A stretch of DNA of 64,000 bases from Hymenobacter sp. DG25B (GCF_000801315.1 NZ_CP010054.1:1798001-1862000), one strand, 5' to 3'; shown: positions 35,364 through 44,266, numbered from the stretch's first letter. The notes: a model not told the origin generated them from the sequence alone. Numbers and translations: made by a program.

Positions 35364-36860
35364 TCAGCCGGGTGAGGAAGAATCGTCTGCCGTCAGCCTG
35401 GTTTCCGGCTGATAAACCCATTCCTGCACCCGAATTAGAATGACCAGTGCTATAAAGAAGAAGGAGCCGATTTTATCTACTTCCACTAGCTCGTTCAACA
35501 GCAGGTGAAACACAATAATATAGAAAGACAGGCCGGCCGCCAGCACCACGTTGCGCAGGACCGGGTCCTTGCTCTGGTGGTATAGGCGCTCAATGAGCAG
35601 CAGGGCAGTACTCAGCAGAAAAGCAAAAAGCAGCAGCCCGGGCAGACCCTGCTCAGCCAGCAGCAGTAGGAAGTAGTTGTGCGTGGTAGAGCGCTCGGGG
35701 TTGTCGCTGACGTAGGTGCGGAAGCTCTTAACGGTGTAGTGCTTATACTCCGGATAGAAGGTGCTGGGGCCGGTGCCGGTAATGGGCTTATCGTGAAACA
35801 TGCGTGCGGCCGCTACCCAGCGGTACAGGCGCTCCATCCCCGATACGTCTTCCAGCTTGTAAGTGGCTTCCAGATGCTTCTCGAAGTTGTCGCCGTAGAA
35901 AACCGTTTTCTCATAATCGGGGGCGTACAGCAGGTACTTGTTCTGCTGCACAAAGTAGACCACGGCCAGCAGGGTGGCCAGCGCCGAGCCGATGAGCAAC
36001 AGGCGCGTAAGCCGCCAGCGGATGATGTAGTAAAACACGCCGGAAAGCACCACCGCCAGAATAGAAGCCCGGGTGTAGGAGGTGAATACACCAAACAGGA
36101 ACAGCCAAAATGCGCCCAGCCACAGGCGGCGACCCCAGCGCGTATGGGCCGCCCGCGCTGCATACCAGGTATACGGAATCAGCAGGGCCAGCGTGGCGGC
36201 GTAGATAACGTGGTTACGGTAAAACGGCTGCACCGCCTGATGAATGGTATCAAAACGAAAGCCGCTGCCGGCATGGCGCAGCACGCTGTAGAGAGTAGAT
36301 AGGGCCACGCCGGCAGTATAGCAGCCCGCCACCCGCCACACATGGGCCGGGCGGCGCACCACCAGCCACGTCACCATCCCAAAGGGAATGAGGTACCAGG
36401 TTTTGGCCAGCAGGTATTTCACCGATTTCAGGGTATCCACCGAAACCAGGGTAGAGGTAGCCGCCCACAGCCAAGCCAGAAATACCAGCAGCACCAGCGG
36501 GTGCCCCAGCAAACGCCGGGGCAGGCGAATGGCCCCCGTGATGAGGCCCGCCAGGCAGCAGCCGGTAACCACCAGCATCAGCGGCTCCGAGGGAATATCG
36601 GTGCTCAGCCCATTAGGCAGGTTGATTTCGTGGGAAAACGCCAGCGAGAACAGCAGCAGGTAGTAGGCCCAGCGCCAGTCATAAAACAGCGCCACTACGG
36701 CGGGCGCCACAAAGGGCACCAGCCACCAGCCACTATCCTTCGTCAGCAGCGCAATGCTGCCGCAAACCAGCAGCAGCCCCACAAAGGCCGCGTACAGCCA
36801 GGTGAGAACATCGGTAGGAAGGTGGCGCCGCCACGCAGCCGGCAGCGTCAGGCGGTTCAT
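35364..36860 (-). CDS. Wzy/O-antigen ligase family membrane protein
   Basis: 498 residues, ATG at 36860 overlapping the upstream stop in ATGA. About twelve TM helices and a large loop ending SFRTYVSDNPERSTTHNYFLLLLAEQG, the conserved Wzy_C block (HNxxLxxLAexG). Together with the PCP gene it overlaps and the flippase diverging at 38.1 kb it forms the polymerisation module of a second polysaccharide locus. Polymerase versus ligase cannot be separated by sequence; the PCP partner favours polymerase. Confidence 0.85.
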   Translation of the reverse strand: MNRLTLPAAWRRHLPTDVLTWLYAAFVGLLLVCGSIALLTKDSGWWLVPFVAPAVVALFYDWRWAYYLLLFSLAFSHEINLPNGLSTDIPSEPLMLVVTGCCLAGLITGAIRLPRRLLGHPLVLLVFLAWLWAATSTLVSVDTLKSVKYLLAKTWYLIPFGMVTWLVVRRPAHVWRVAGCYTAGVALSTLYSVLRHAGSGFRFDTIHQAVQPFYRNHVIYAATLALLIPYTWYAARAAHTRWGRRLWLGAFWLFLFGVFTSYTRASILAVVLSGVFYYIIRWRLTRLLLIGSALATLLAVVYFVQQNKYLLYAPDYEKTVFYGDNFEKHLEATYKLEDVSGMERLYRWVAAARMFHDKPITGTGPSTFYPEYKHYTVKSFRTYVSDNPERSTTHNYFLLLLAEQGLPGLLLFAFLLSTALLLIERLYHQSKDPVLRNVVLAAGLSFYIIVFHLLLNELVEVDKIGSFFFIALVILIRVQEWVYQPETRLTADDSSSPG

Positions 36861-37966
36861 TCCGCGTATTCCCGTTCGCGCCGGGCGCTAAATACCGGTA
36901 GCTGCGTGCGGCTGAGCTCCAGCAGGCTCACCCCAATAACCGACAGCACAAACATGACGGTAACCGAGCTTACAATAATCAGCCAGCGGATGGGCTGGGA
37001 CTTGCGCAGGGCGGGGTAGGCCTTTTGCACCGTGTAAATAGACGAAATCCGGTTGCGCAGGCTGACTTCCGTATCCTCGTAAGCGCCGCGGGCTTTCACC
37101 AGGCGCTCCTGCAGATTCAGAAAACGGGCGTAAAGCGTGCTCACATCGTCGGCGGCGGTGAGGTAGTTTTCCAGGTTGATGCGGTTGCCGCCTTCGGCCG
37201 TGGTCAGATTGCGCAGGGCGCGGCGCAGGCCGGCCACGCGGGCCACGGAACCCCCGCCAGCGGCCACTTCGCCTTCGGCCCGCTGCAGCTCAGTTTCAGT
37301 TTCTACCACTTCCTTGGCCAGGTAGCGCGACTCGCGGTCCATGCCAAACACGCCGTAGCGCTTGCGGCTGTTCACCAGACTGTCGCGGGTGAGCTGGTAC
37401 TGGGTTTTTAGGTAAGCGTAGCGGGACTGGTAGAGGGCCAGTACTTTGCGGCGGTTTTCGGTGGTCAGCTGCTGGTTGATGCTGTCAATAATCTGCACCA
37501 ATGCGTTGGCCACTTTCGCCGCCAGAAACTTGTCTTCATCAATAAAGGTCAGCTCAATGGCGTCGCGCTCCGAGGGAATGATGCGCAGGTTGCTGCTAAA
37601 CTCATCCAGCACGGCCTGGTGCACTTTGTCGGTGTTGCCATCGTCTAGGCCATAATGCTGCTGTAAATGAAATTTGCGCACCACCTGCTCGGCCACGGGC
37701 AGGGAAGTGCCAATGGTAATAATCCGGTCCAGGTCGGCGGCCGTTCCCCCGGGCTCCAGCTTGGCGCCTTCGGCTACAATCTGGTCGGGGTCGGTGCTTT
37801 GGGGAGCGGTGGGGTAAAATACCGCGGTTGATTTATATTGATTGGGCAGCAGGAAAGCCACTACGGTGCTTACCAGCAGCGTGAGGAGCAAAGCCCGCAG
37901 CACGGGTTTTTGCCACCGCCTGAGCAGCGGCCAAATATGGAGAAGCGAATAAGACGAATCAGGCAT
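36857..37966 (-). CDS. Wzz-type chain-length determinant (PCP without kinase)
   Basis: 369 residues, ATG at 37966. TM1 about 22-42 (LRALLLTLLVSTVVAFLLP), periplasmic Wzz domain with coiled-coil helices, TM2 about 327-350 (WLIIVSSVTVMFVLSVIGVSLLEL), and a short charged tail. No Walker motifs and no Tyr tail, unlike the protein at 15176-17563. It regulates polymer length with the overlapping Wzy-like gene. Confidence 0.88.
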   Translation of the reverse strand: MPDSSYSLLHIWPLLRRWQKPVLRALLLTLLVSTVVAFLLPNQYKSTAVFYPTAPQSTDPDQIVAEGAKLEPGGTAADLDRIITIGTSLPVAEQVVRKFHLQQHYGLDDGNTDKVHQAVLDEFSSNLRIIPSERDAIELTFIDEDKFLAAKVANALVQIIDSINQQLTTENRRKVLALYQSRYAYLKTQYQLTRDSLVNSRKRYGVFGMDRESRYLAKEVVETETELQRAEGEVAAGGGSVARVAGLRRALRNLTTAEGGNRINLENYLTAADDVSTLYARFLNLQERLVKARGAYEDTEVSLRNRISSIYTVQKAYPALRKSQPIRWLIIVSSVTVMFVLSVIGVSLLELSRTQLPVFSARREREYAE

Positions 37967-38108
37967 ACGGGCAGGGTTACAATTATGCAGGTAGCGAAGG
38001 CCGCTGGTACCCGGCCGGGGCCCCGAATAACATTTCAGTAGCAGGAACGCGGCGCATCAGCCGCGCCGAAAAATAGCAGAAGAATCATCGAAGGCCGAAA
38101 AATACGCA

Positions 38109-39575
38109 TTGTTCGGTGCCAATCGTATTTTTGCCGTCCACTCAGCGGCAAGTAGCATCAAAAAGTTTTTCGCAAATATCAGCTTCGTCGTGCTGCTCAA
38201 CCTGCTGGTAAAGCCCGGCTGGGTGGTGGTGGAAAACCTGGTGCAGGACCGCCTGGGCCACGCGGCCTTTGGTACGTTTACCGCCCTGTATGCCCTGACG
38301 CTCATCTTTGCCTCGGTTTCTGACCTGGGAATGACGCAGCACGCCACCAAGCGCGTGGCCGCCGACGCCACCTTTCTGCCCGAGTATTTCCCTACCATTC
38401 TGCCCCTGAAGGGCTGGCTTTCTTTGGGCTTTCTGGGCTTAATTGTGGCCACCGGTTTCGTGCTGGGCTACCGTGGGCACACGCTCACGCTGCTGGCGCT
38501 TACCGGGGGCGGACTGCTGCTCATGCAATACACGCAGTTTTTGCGCGGCACGTTGCAGGCCAGCCAGCGCTTCAATACCGATGCCCTGCTCTCCGTGCTG
38601 GAAAAAGTGCTGTTGCTGGGGCTGGTGCTCTTGCTGCTGCCCGTGGGCCTTTCACTGGATAGCTACATTGGGGCCCGCACAGTGGCCACGCTGCTCACCT
38701 TTGTAGTGCTGTATGTGCTGGTTTCCAGGCTGTTTGGGTGGCAGCGCTACCGGCTGCGCTGGCAGCACGCCCGCACCGTGCTCAAGCAAAGCCTGCCTTT
38801 CGCCCTCATCACCCTGCTCTATGGCCTGAACGAGCGGATTGACATGGTGATGCTGGAGCGCCTGGCTTCGCCGCAGGAGGCGGGTTACTACGCCGGGGCC
38901 TACCGCTGGGTAGATGCCGTGATGATGTACCTCTGGACGGTGCTGCCCCTGTTTTTTGCCAAGTTTGCCCACGCCAGCGCCCGCCCCACCGAGCAGCGCG
39001 AGCTGCTCTGGTTTGGGCAGCGAATTGTAACCGTGCCGCTGCTGTTTGTGTGCGCGTTTGTGCTGTTTCGGGGCGAGGTGCTGTTCTGGCAGTTTAAGCA
39101 CAGCACCCCGACGGAAATTGCGCACATGGCTTTCTGCCTGAAAATCCTGTTTGTGAATGTGCTGGTGCACGCCTTCTTCGCCATCTATAGCACCCTGCTC
39201 ACCAGCACCAATCAGGAGCGCGCCGTGAGTGCGCTGGTGGCCGGCAGCATTGTGCTGAATGTGGGCCTGAACCTGTTGCTACTCCCTCGGTTTGGCGCTA
39301 CCGCTGCTGCGCTTAATACGCTGTGGTGCGCTTTGTTTGTTTCGATTGGCTACGTGGCTTTGGTGCGCGGCCGGGCGCGGGTGGCCATTCCGTGGGCGCT
39401 GCTGGGCCGCCTGGGGCTGGCCTTTGGGCTGCTGGCGGCCGTGTGGTATGGTCTGCAGCTGTGGCTGCACCAGTGGCTGTTAGAGTCGGTGGGGGCGGGG
39501 CTGGCTTTCGGTCTTATTCTGCTGCTGCTGCGCATTGTGAAAGTGAAAGAAGTGCGGGCAGTGTTGCGCCGTTAA
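38109..39575 (+). CDS. Polysaccharide flippase (MOP/PST family), start uncertain
   Basis: Up to 488 residues; about 12-14 TM helices. The conserved part begins IKKFFANISFVVLLNLLVKPGWVVVEN and LGHAAFGTFTALYAL. No ATG precedes it: the first Met is over 70 codons in. TTG 38109 gives the longest form, but an exact -7 box (TATTTTTG) at 38126-38133 would make that start lie upstream of the transcript; ATC 38157 or GTG 38190 are then left. It would move lipid-linked units for the second polysaccharide locus. Divergent from the PCP/Wzy genes. Confidence 0.85.
   Translation: MFGANRIFAVHSAASSIKKFFANISFVVLLNLLVKPGWVVVENLVQDRLGHAAFGTFTALYALTLIFASVSDLGMTQHATKRVAADATFLPEYFPTILPLKGWLSLGFLGLIVATGFVLGYRGHTLTLLALTGGGLLLMQYTQFLRGTLQASQRFNTDALLSVLEKVLLLGLVLLLLPVGLSLDSYIGARTVATLLTFVVLYVLVSRLFGWQRYRLRWQHARTVLKQSLPFALITLLYGLNERIDMVMLERLASPQEAGYYAGAYRWVDAVMMYLWTVLPLFFAKFAHASARPTEQRELLWFGQRIVTVPLLFVCAFVLFRGEVLFWQFKHSTPTEIAHMAFCLKILFVNVLVHAFFAIYSTLLTSTNQERAVSALVAGSIVLNVGLNLLLLPRFGATAAALNTLWCALFVSIGYVALVRGRARVAIPWALLGRLGLAFGLLAAVWYGLQLWLHQWLLESVGAGLAFGLILLLLRIVKVKEVRAVLRR
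38126..38133 (+). promoter_or_regulatory. Exact -7 box TATTTTTG
   Basis: Matches TAnnTTTG. A TTG lies only 14 bp upstream, shorter than the usual 19-21 bp, so the -33 part is uncertain. If used, transcription starts near 38140 and the flippase has a very short leader. Confidence 0.4.
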
Positions 39576-39668
39576 TCTATCCTGGCCGACTGCAAAAACG
39601 GCGCGGCCGGCGGGCGTGAGCGGCTGATTGTCTATTTTGCTGCTCTTTCACTGCTCAATCCTTCCCGC

Positions 39669-40799
39669 GTGCACATTGCCGTCAACACCCGTTTCCTGCT
39701 GCCCGGCAACAAGCTGGAAGGCATCGGGCGTTTTACTTTTGAAACGCTGCAACGGCTGGTGCGGCAGCACCCCGGGCACACCTTTCACTTTCTGTTTGAT
39801 CGGGAGTTTGATGCGCGGTACGTGTTCGGGCCCAACGTGGTACCGCACGTGCTCTACCCCCCGGCCCGGCATCCGTTTCTGTATGTGCTGTGGTTTGAAG
39901 TAGCCGTGGCCGCCTGGCTGCTGCGCTTCCGCCCGGCGGTATTTCTCAGCCCCGATGGCTATACTACGCTGAACACCAGCGTGCCCCGCGTCACGGTAAT
40001 TCACGACCTGGCTTTCGAGCATTTTCCGCAGGATGTAGGCACCCTGCAGCGCTGGTACTATCACTACTTTGCCCCGCGCTTTGCCCGCGCCTCTGCCCGG
40101 GTAGTAGCCGTATCCGAAGCCACCAAACAGGACCTCATCCACACCTACCAAATCCCCGCCGACCGTATCCGGGTAGTATACAATGCCGCCGACGACCATT
40201 TTCAGCCCCAGCCACCCCAGGTGCAGCAGGATACGCGGGACCGGTTCAGCGCGGGCAAGCCCTATTTTCTGTTTGTGGGTGCGCTGCAGCCGCGCAAAAA
40301 TCTGGTAAATCTGCTGCGCGCTTTTGATTTGTTTAAGCTGCGCACCGGCTCCCCGGCCAAGCTGCTCATTGTAGGCCGCACGGCCTGGCAGGCGGGACCC
40401 ATTTTCGAGGTGTACCGCACGCTGCAGCACCGCCGCGACGTGCACCTCACCGGCCGCGTAACCGAGGAGGAACTGGTGCAGCTATACGCCGCCGCGCTGG
40501 CCACCACTTACGTGCCCTACTTCGAAGGCTTTGGTATTCCCATTATTGAGGCGCAGGCCTGCGGCTGCCCCGTCATCACCTCCAACTGCAGCTCCCTGCC
40601 TGAGGTAGCCGGCGGCGCCGCCCAGCTGGTAGACCCATTTTCGGTAGAATCTATTGCCGAGGGGCTTGCGTTAGTGCACAGTTCTGCTCCCCGCCGCCAG
40701 GAGCTGGTGTGCCTGGGGCACGAAAACACGCGCCGCTTTTCCTGGGATCAAAGCGCCGCCCAGCTGTGGCAGGTATTGCTGGAAGTGGCAGGGAAGTAA
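39669..40799 (+). CDS. GT4 family glycosyltransferase
   Basis: 376 residues from GTG 39669 (VHIAVNTRFLLPGNKLEGIGRFTFETLQ). GT-B fold; C-terminal domain with YFLFVGALQPRKNLVNLLRAF and PYFEGFGIPIIEAQACGCPVITS, where E...E of the EX7E motif contacts the sugar nucleotide. Similar to mannosyltransferase-like GT4 enzymes (WsaF/MtfB style N-terminus). Follows the flippase by 93 bp and probably belongs to the same locus. Sugar unknown. Confidence 0.9.
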   Translation: MHIAVNTRFLLPGNKLEGIGRFTFETLQRLVRQHPGHTFHFLFDREFDARYVFGPNVVPHVLYPPARHPFLYVLWFEVAVAAWLLRFRPAVFLSPDGYTTLNTSVPRVTVIHDLAFEHFPQDVGTLQRWYYHYFAPRFARASARVVAVSEATKQDLIHTYQIPADRIRVVYNAADDHFQPQPPQVQQDTRDRFSAGKPYFLFVGALQPRKNLVNLLRAFDLFKLRTGSPAKLLIVGRTAWQAGPIFEVYRTLQHRRDVHLTGRVTEEELVQLYAAALATTYVPYFEGFGIPIIEAQACGCPVITSNCSSLPEVAGGAAQLVDPFSVESIAEGLALVHSSAPRRQELVCLGHENTRRFSWDQSAAQLWQVLLEVAGK

Positions 40800-40825
40800 G
40801 ATCCGGAATATCATAAACAAGACCT

Positions 40826-41009
40826 TCATGCAGAGCGGGAGCGAAGCATCTCGCGTGCGGTCGTTGCTACAGTAACTGTCATGCTGAGCTTGTCGAAGCA
40901 TCTCTACCGCTTCTAAACCAAAATATACTACACTAGCGAGATGCTTCGCTCCCGCACTGCATGACGGGCTTATAGATTCCTAAAAGGTCCTTCGCCTGCT
41001 CAACATGAC
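40826..41009. repeat. Composite hairpin repeats
   Basis: Outer arms 40826-40854 and 40936-40964 (29 nt, core GCGGGAGCGAAGCATCTCGC) are reverse complements with one mismatch. Inside lies a second unit, gtcatgctgagcttgtcgaa at 40878, related to 42863. After it, aaggtccttcgcctgctcaa at 40984 matches one arm of the family at 19412 and 42901. The 283-bp gap between GT4 and the deacetylase has no gene. Confidence 0.85.
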
Positions 41010-41082
41010 GTTCTTATAATCTGGTCTGCCGTACCTTCGTACTGCTAAACTCCGTTTGCTCTTCATTCCGAACTCAAAAACC

Positions 41083-41718
41083 ATGCGTTTACACCGAATG
41101 CCGGCCCCCATGCGCCGCCTGTTGCCGGAAGCGCTCTGGGATATGCCGGTAGGCGGGGAGAAGGTGCTATATCTGACGTTCGACGACGGCCCCATTCCCG
41201 AAGAAACGCCTTTTGTGCTGGAGCAGCTGGCGCTTTTCAACGCCCAGGCCACCTTCTTCTGCGTGGGCGAAAACCTGGTGCGCCACCCCGAAATAGCCCG
41301 CCAAACCCTGGCTGCCGGCCACCGCCTGGCCAACCATACTTACCACCACCTCAGCGGCTGGACCACCTCCCGCGCCGATTATTTAGCTGACATCACCCGG
41401 TGCCAGCAGGCCCTGGATGCCGTGCTGCCCGCTCCCGAGGCCCGGCCTTTGCTGCGCCCACCCTACGGCCGCATCACTATTCCGCTGGCCCGCCACCTGC
41501 ACGCCACCCACCAGCTGGTAATGTGGGACGTGCTCACTTGTGACTACGACGCCACCTACGATTCTGAAGATTGCCTGCACACCGCCATCAGCCTGACCAG
41601 GCCCGGCTCTATTGTGGTGTTTCACGACAGCCTGAAAGCCAGCCGCAACCTGCGCTATGTGCTGCCGCGCTACCTGGCTCACTTTGCGGCGCTGGGCTAT
41701 CAGTTTGCTGCCTTATAA
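41083..41718 (+). CDS. Polysaccharide deacetylase (NodB domain, CE4)
   Basis: 211 residues from ATG 41083 (MRLHRMPAPMRRL); a TTG at 41056 is less likely. CE4 motifs: YLTFDDGPIPE (metal and base Asp), HRLANHTYHH (HxxxH metal ligands), RPPYGR, WDVLTCDYD and VVFHDS. No signal peptide or TM, so it is cytosolic or exported by unknown means. It would remove N-acetyl groups from a polysaccharide or lipid-linked sugar. A TACCTTCG box (one off consensus) lies at 41032. Followed 10 bp later by a GT2 gene. Confidence 0.9.
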   Translation: MRLHRMPAPMRRLLPEALWDMPVGGEKVLYLTFDDGPIPEETPFVLEQLALFNAQATFFCVGENLVRHPEIARQTLAAGHRLANHTYHHLSGWTTSRADYLADITRCQQALDAVLPAPEARPLLRPPYGRITIPLARHLHATHQLVMWDVLTCDYDATYDSEDCLHTAISLTRPGSIVVFHDSLKASRNLRYVLPRYLAHFAALGYQFAAL

Positions 41719-41728
41719 TTCCGGGTTG

Positions 41729-42831
41729 ATGGTCACGGCACTCACGCTGTATCTGGCATGTTGGTTTCTGATCCTGAGCGTGTCCACGCTGTTGTTTGCG
41801 CTGCGGCGCAGCCCGGCTTTGGCGCCGCTGCCCGCCGCGCTGCCGCGCGTGAGCATCCTCATTGCCGCCCGCAACGAAGAAGCCGCCATTGGCCGCTGCC
41901 TGCACCATATCCGCCAGCTCCACTACCCCCCGGAGCTGATAGAAGTACTGGTGGGGGACGATGCCTCCTCGGACCGCACCCGCGCCCTGGCCGAGCGGGC
42001 CATGCAGGGCTATGCCGGCACCTTTCGCTGCGTACCTATCACGGACACCATGGGCACGGCCCTGGGCAAAGCCAACGTGCTGGCCCATTTGGCCCGGCTG
42101 GCCACCACGGAGTATTTCTTTATTACCGACGCTGATATTGCCGTGCCTGCCACCTGGCTCACGGGACTATTGGCGCACGCGCAGCCCGGAGTCGGCACCG
42201 TTACGGGCCTCACCGTAGTAGAAGGCCCGCGCCTGTTCGATCAGCTGCAAGGGCTGGATTGGCTGCTCTCCCTGGGGCTGGTGCAGGTGGTGTCTGATTT
42301 TGGCCGCCCGGTCACGGCCATGGGCAACAACATGCTGATAACCCGAACCGCCTACGAGGCCACCGGCGGCTACGAGCGGCTGCCGTTTTCCGTGACCGAA
42401 GACTATGAGCTGTTCCGGGCCGTATTGCGGCAGGGCTTCCGCTTCCGAAATGTATTCCGCCCCGAAGTGCTGGCCGTTTCCTTACCCATTTCCTCCGTTG
42501 GCCGGCTGCTGCACCAGCGCCGCCGCTGGCTACGCGGGTAGAGGGGCTGCCCTGGTGGCTGCAAAGCGGCTTGCTGGTGTATGCCGGTTTCTATCCGGTG
42601 CTGTTGCTGCTGGCTGTGGTAGTGGGGCCTGAGGCAGCATTGTTGGTTTTGGGCGCTAAAATGCTGTTGCAAGGTATATTAGCTGCGCTTTGCTTTCACC
42701 GCGTAGGCCGGCGCGCGCCTTTGCGCCTACTTCCGCTATTCGAGTTCTACACGGTAGGTCTTACCGTTGGCTTGGTACTGTTTCGGCTACTACCTATTCG
42801 GTTTGAGTGGAAAGGCCGGCGGTATAAGTAG
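41729..42831 (+). pseudogene. GT2 family glycosyltransferase broken by a one-base frameshift
   Basis: From ATG 41729 the frame encodes a TM helix and a GT2 domain (VSILIAARNEEAAIG, VGDDASSDRT, ITDADIA, SVTEDYELF, LHQRRRWLRG) and stops at TAG 42539-42541. The expected continuation is in another frame from about 42538: EGLPWWLQSG then LLVYAGFYPVLLLL and two more TM helices to WKGRRYK at 42831. Adding one G to the GGG at 42536-42538 restores a single 367-residue protein with the same plan as the paralogue at 30004-31188, whose end is WKGRQVK. Either a real mutation, in which case the C-terminal TM part is lost, or a homopolymer sequence error. Confidence 0.8.
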
Positions 42832-42900
42832 GGGATTTGTGGCAAGATTAAAACCATAACGTCATGCTGAGCGCAGTCGAAGCATCTCTACTGCTTCACT

Positions 42901-43002
42901 TGTCATCCTGAGCTCTGCGAAGGACCTTCACACTGCTGAACGACCATCGTAACAACGACTGGTCCTAACGTGATAAGGTCCTTCGCAGAGTTCAGGATGA
43001 CA
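42901..43002. repeat. Hairpin repeat (family A), second copy
   Basis: Left arm 42901-42928 and right arm 42975-43002 (28 nt) are reverse complements with one mismatch (core CTCTGCGAAGGACCTT). The loop carries AACAACGACTGGTCCTAACG, matching the loop at 19453-19480 with two or three changes, while the arms differ from that copy in a compensated way. Confidence 0.9.
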
Positions 43003-43111
43003 GATAAGGTGGCAAAGTCAGAACGTAAGAGGTTTCGCTTTCGCCGGCATGAAGTTCTGGTTTGTGCTGCCCCTTCCTCGCTCTGCAGCCTGTATTCGCC
43101 TGCCCGTCGCC

Positions 43112-43119
43112 TACCTTTG
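43112..43119 (+). promoter_or_regulatory. Exact -7 box TACCTTTG before tatD
   Basis: Matches TAnnTTTG, 59 bp before ATG 43178. No clear -33 box. It supports the internal ATG as the true tatD start. Confidence 0.5.
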
Positions 43120-43177
43120 CAAAAGCTTCCGCCGCCTACTACTGGCAACTGACAACCCGCAACCGGCAACTGACCCC

Positions 43178-43945
43178 ATGCACCTCACCGACTCGCACGC
43201 CCACGTATATTCTGAGCAGTTTAAAACCGACCGGGACGACATGCTGCACCGCGCCCTGGAGGCCAGTGTGAGCACCATCGTCATGCCCAACATCGACCAT
43301 ACCACCATTGATATGATGCTGGAAACGGAAGCCCGCTTTCCGCAGCTGTGCTTTGCCATGATGGGCCTGCATCCGTGCTCCGTGAACAAGGATTTTGAGC
43401 GGGAATTGTATCTGGTGGAAGAATGGCTGGGCAAGCGGCCGTTTGCGGCGATAGGGGAGTGCGGCATTGATTTGTACTGGGACAAAACCACCTTGGGCTG
43501 GCAGCAGGAAGCCCTGCGGGTGCAGATCCAGCTGGCCAAGCGGCACCAGCTCCCACTGGTACTGCACACCCGCGACGCTTTTCAGGAAACCGCTGAGCTG
43601 GTAGAAGCCGCCCAGGACGGTACGCTGCAAGGCGTGTTCCACTGCTTTTCCGGCTCCCGCGCCGAGGCGGAGCGCGTTATCAAAATGGGCTTTAAGCTGG
43701 GCATTGGGGGCGTGGCCACATTCAAAAACGGCGGCCTGGATCAGGTGCTGCCGGGCCTGGAGCTGGAGCACCTGCTGCTGGAAACCGACTGCCCCTACCT
43801 GGCGCCTGTGCCGCACCGCGGCAAGCGCAACGAGCCCGCCTACCTGCCCCTGGTGGCCCGCCGCGTAGCCGATTTGCTGGGCCGGGACGTGGAAGAAGTA
43901 GCCGAAGCCACCACCCGCAACGCACAAGCATTATTTAGCTTATAG
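43178..43945 (+). CDS. tatD: TatD family metal-dependent hydrolase
   Basis: 255 residues from ATG 43178. Metal ligands are visible in order: H7 and H9 (DSHAHVY), Glu in AAIGECGIDLY, His in LVLHTRDAF, His in GVFHCFSGS and Asp in LLLETDCPYL. TIM-barrel fold of the amidohydrolase superfamily; TatD proteins act as 3-prime DNA exonucleases and in other hydrolytic roles. Length fits (about 255-260). Stand-alone gene. Confidence 0.93.
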   Translation: MHLTDSHAHVYSEQFKTDRDDMLHRALEASVSTIVMPNIDHTTIDMMLETEARFPQLCFAMMGLHPCSVNKDFERELYLVEEWLGKRPFAAIGECGIDLYWDKTTLGWQQEALRVQIQLAKRHQLPLVLHTRDAFQETAELVEAAQDGTLQGVFHCFSGSRAEAERVIKMGFKLGIGGVATFKNGGLDQVLPGLELEHLLLETDCPYLAPVPHRGKRNEPAYLPLVARRVADLLGRDVEEVAEATTRNAQALFSL

Positions 43946-43992
43946 CAAAAAGCAAAGGCTAAATCACCAGAGCAACAAGCTAGAATTAAATG

Positions 43993-44123
43993 CTAGTTCC
44001 CCTCCTCAGAAAGGAGGGGTTAGGGGTGGTTGAATGACTAGAGCTAGAAAACTAGAACTAGCTGTCGTGCAAACGCTTCGGTCAACCACCCCTAACCCCT
44101 CCTCAGCTGAGGTGGGGAACTAG
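43993..44123. repeat. 131-bp MITE-like element with 41-42-nt inverted ends
   Basis: Left end 43993-44033 and right end 44082-44123 are inverted copies with about four differences. Both ends start CTAGTTCCCC and contain GGGGTTAGGGGTGGTTGA or its complement. The centre (about 48 bp) includes several ctag repeats and no gene. It fills most of the 321-bp gap between tatD and the asparaginase gene; nothing else was seen there. Confidence 0.88.
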
Positions 44124-44266
44124 CTGCTATCCGTAGTTTTAGTGCGCAACATGCAGTAGCTTGCCAATTCGCCGGGCCCACCCACCCAGCGTAAGCTTCC
44201 TCCTGCTTTCCCACTTCCACCACCCACGCGCGGCCGGGCTTTACCTGGCCCTGTTTCTCTGTTCCT

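Larger units (their letters stand above)
42832..43177. other. Noncoding gap with repeats and the tatD promoter
   Basis: Holds gtcatgctgagcgcagtcga at 42863, the hairpin at 42901-43002, an exact -7 box TACCTTTG at 43112-43119, and a ggcaactgac motif cluster at 43142-43176. A frame open from 43049 would extend TatD by 43 residues but crosses these elements and has no conserved content. Confidence 0.7.

Noticed and set aside
34996..35421. 141-codon minus-strand frame
   Set aside because: It overlaps the Wzy-like gene end and runs antisense to the small membrane ORF and its promoter; no domain or signal.
42530..42580. Programmed frameshift as explanation for the split GT2 gene
   Set aside because: No slippery heptamer, hairpin or Shine-Dalgarno-like stimulator at the CGC GGG TAG site; the intact paralogue is in one frame.
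43049..43177. N-terminal extension of TatD by 43 residues
   Set aside because: Contains the -7 box and repeat motifs; TatD proteins start just before the HxH motif.
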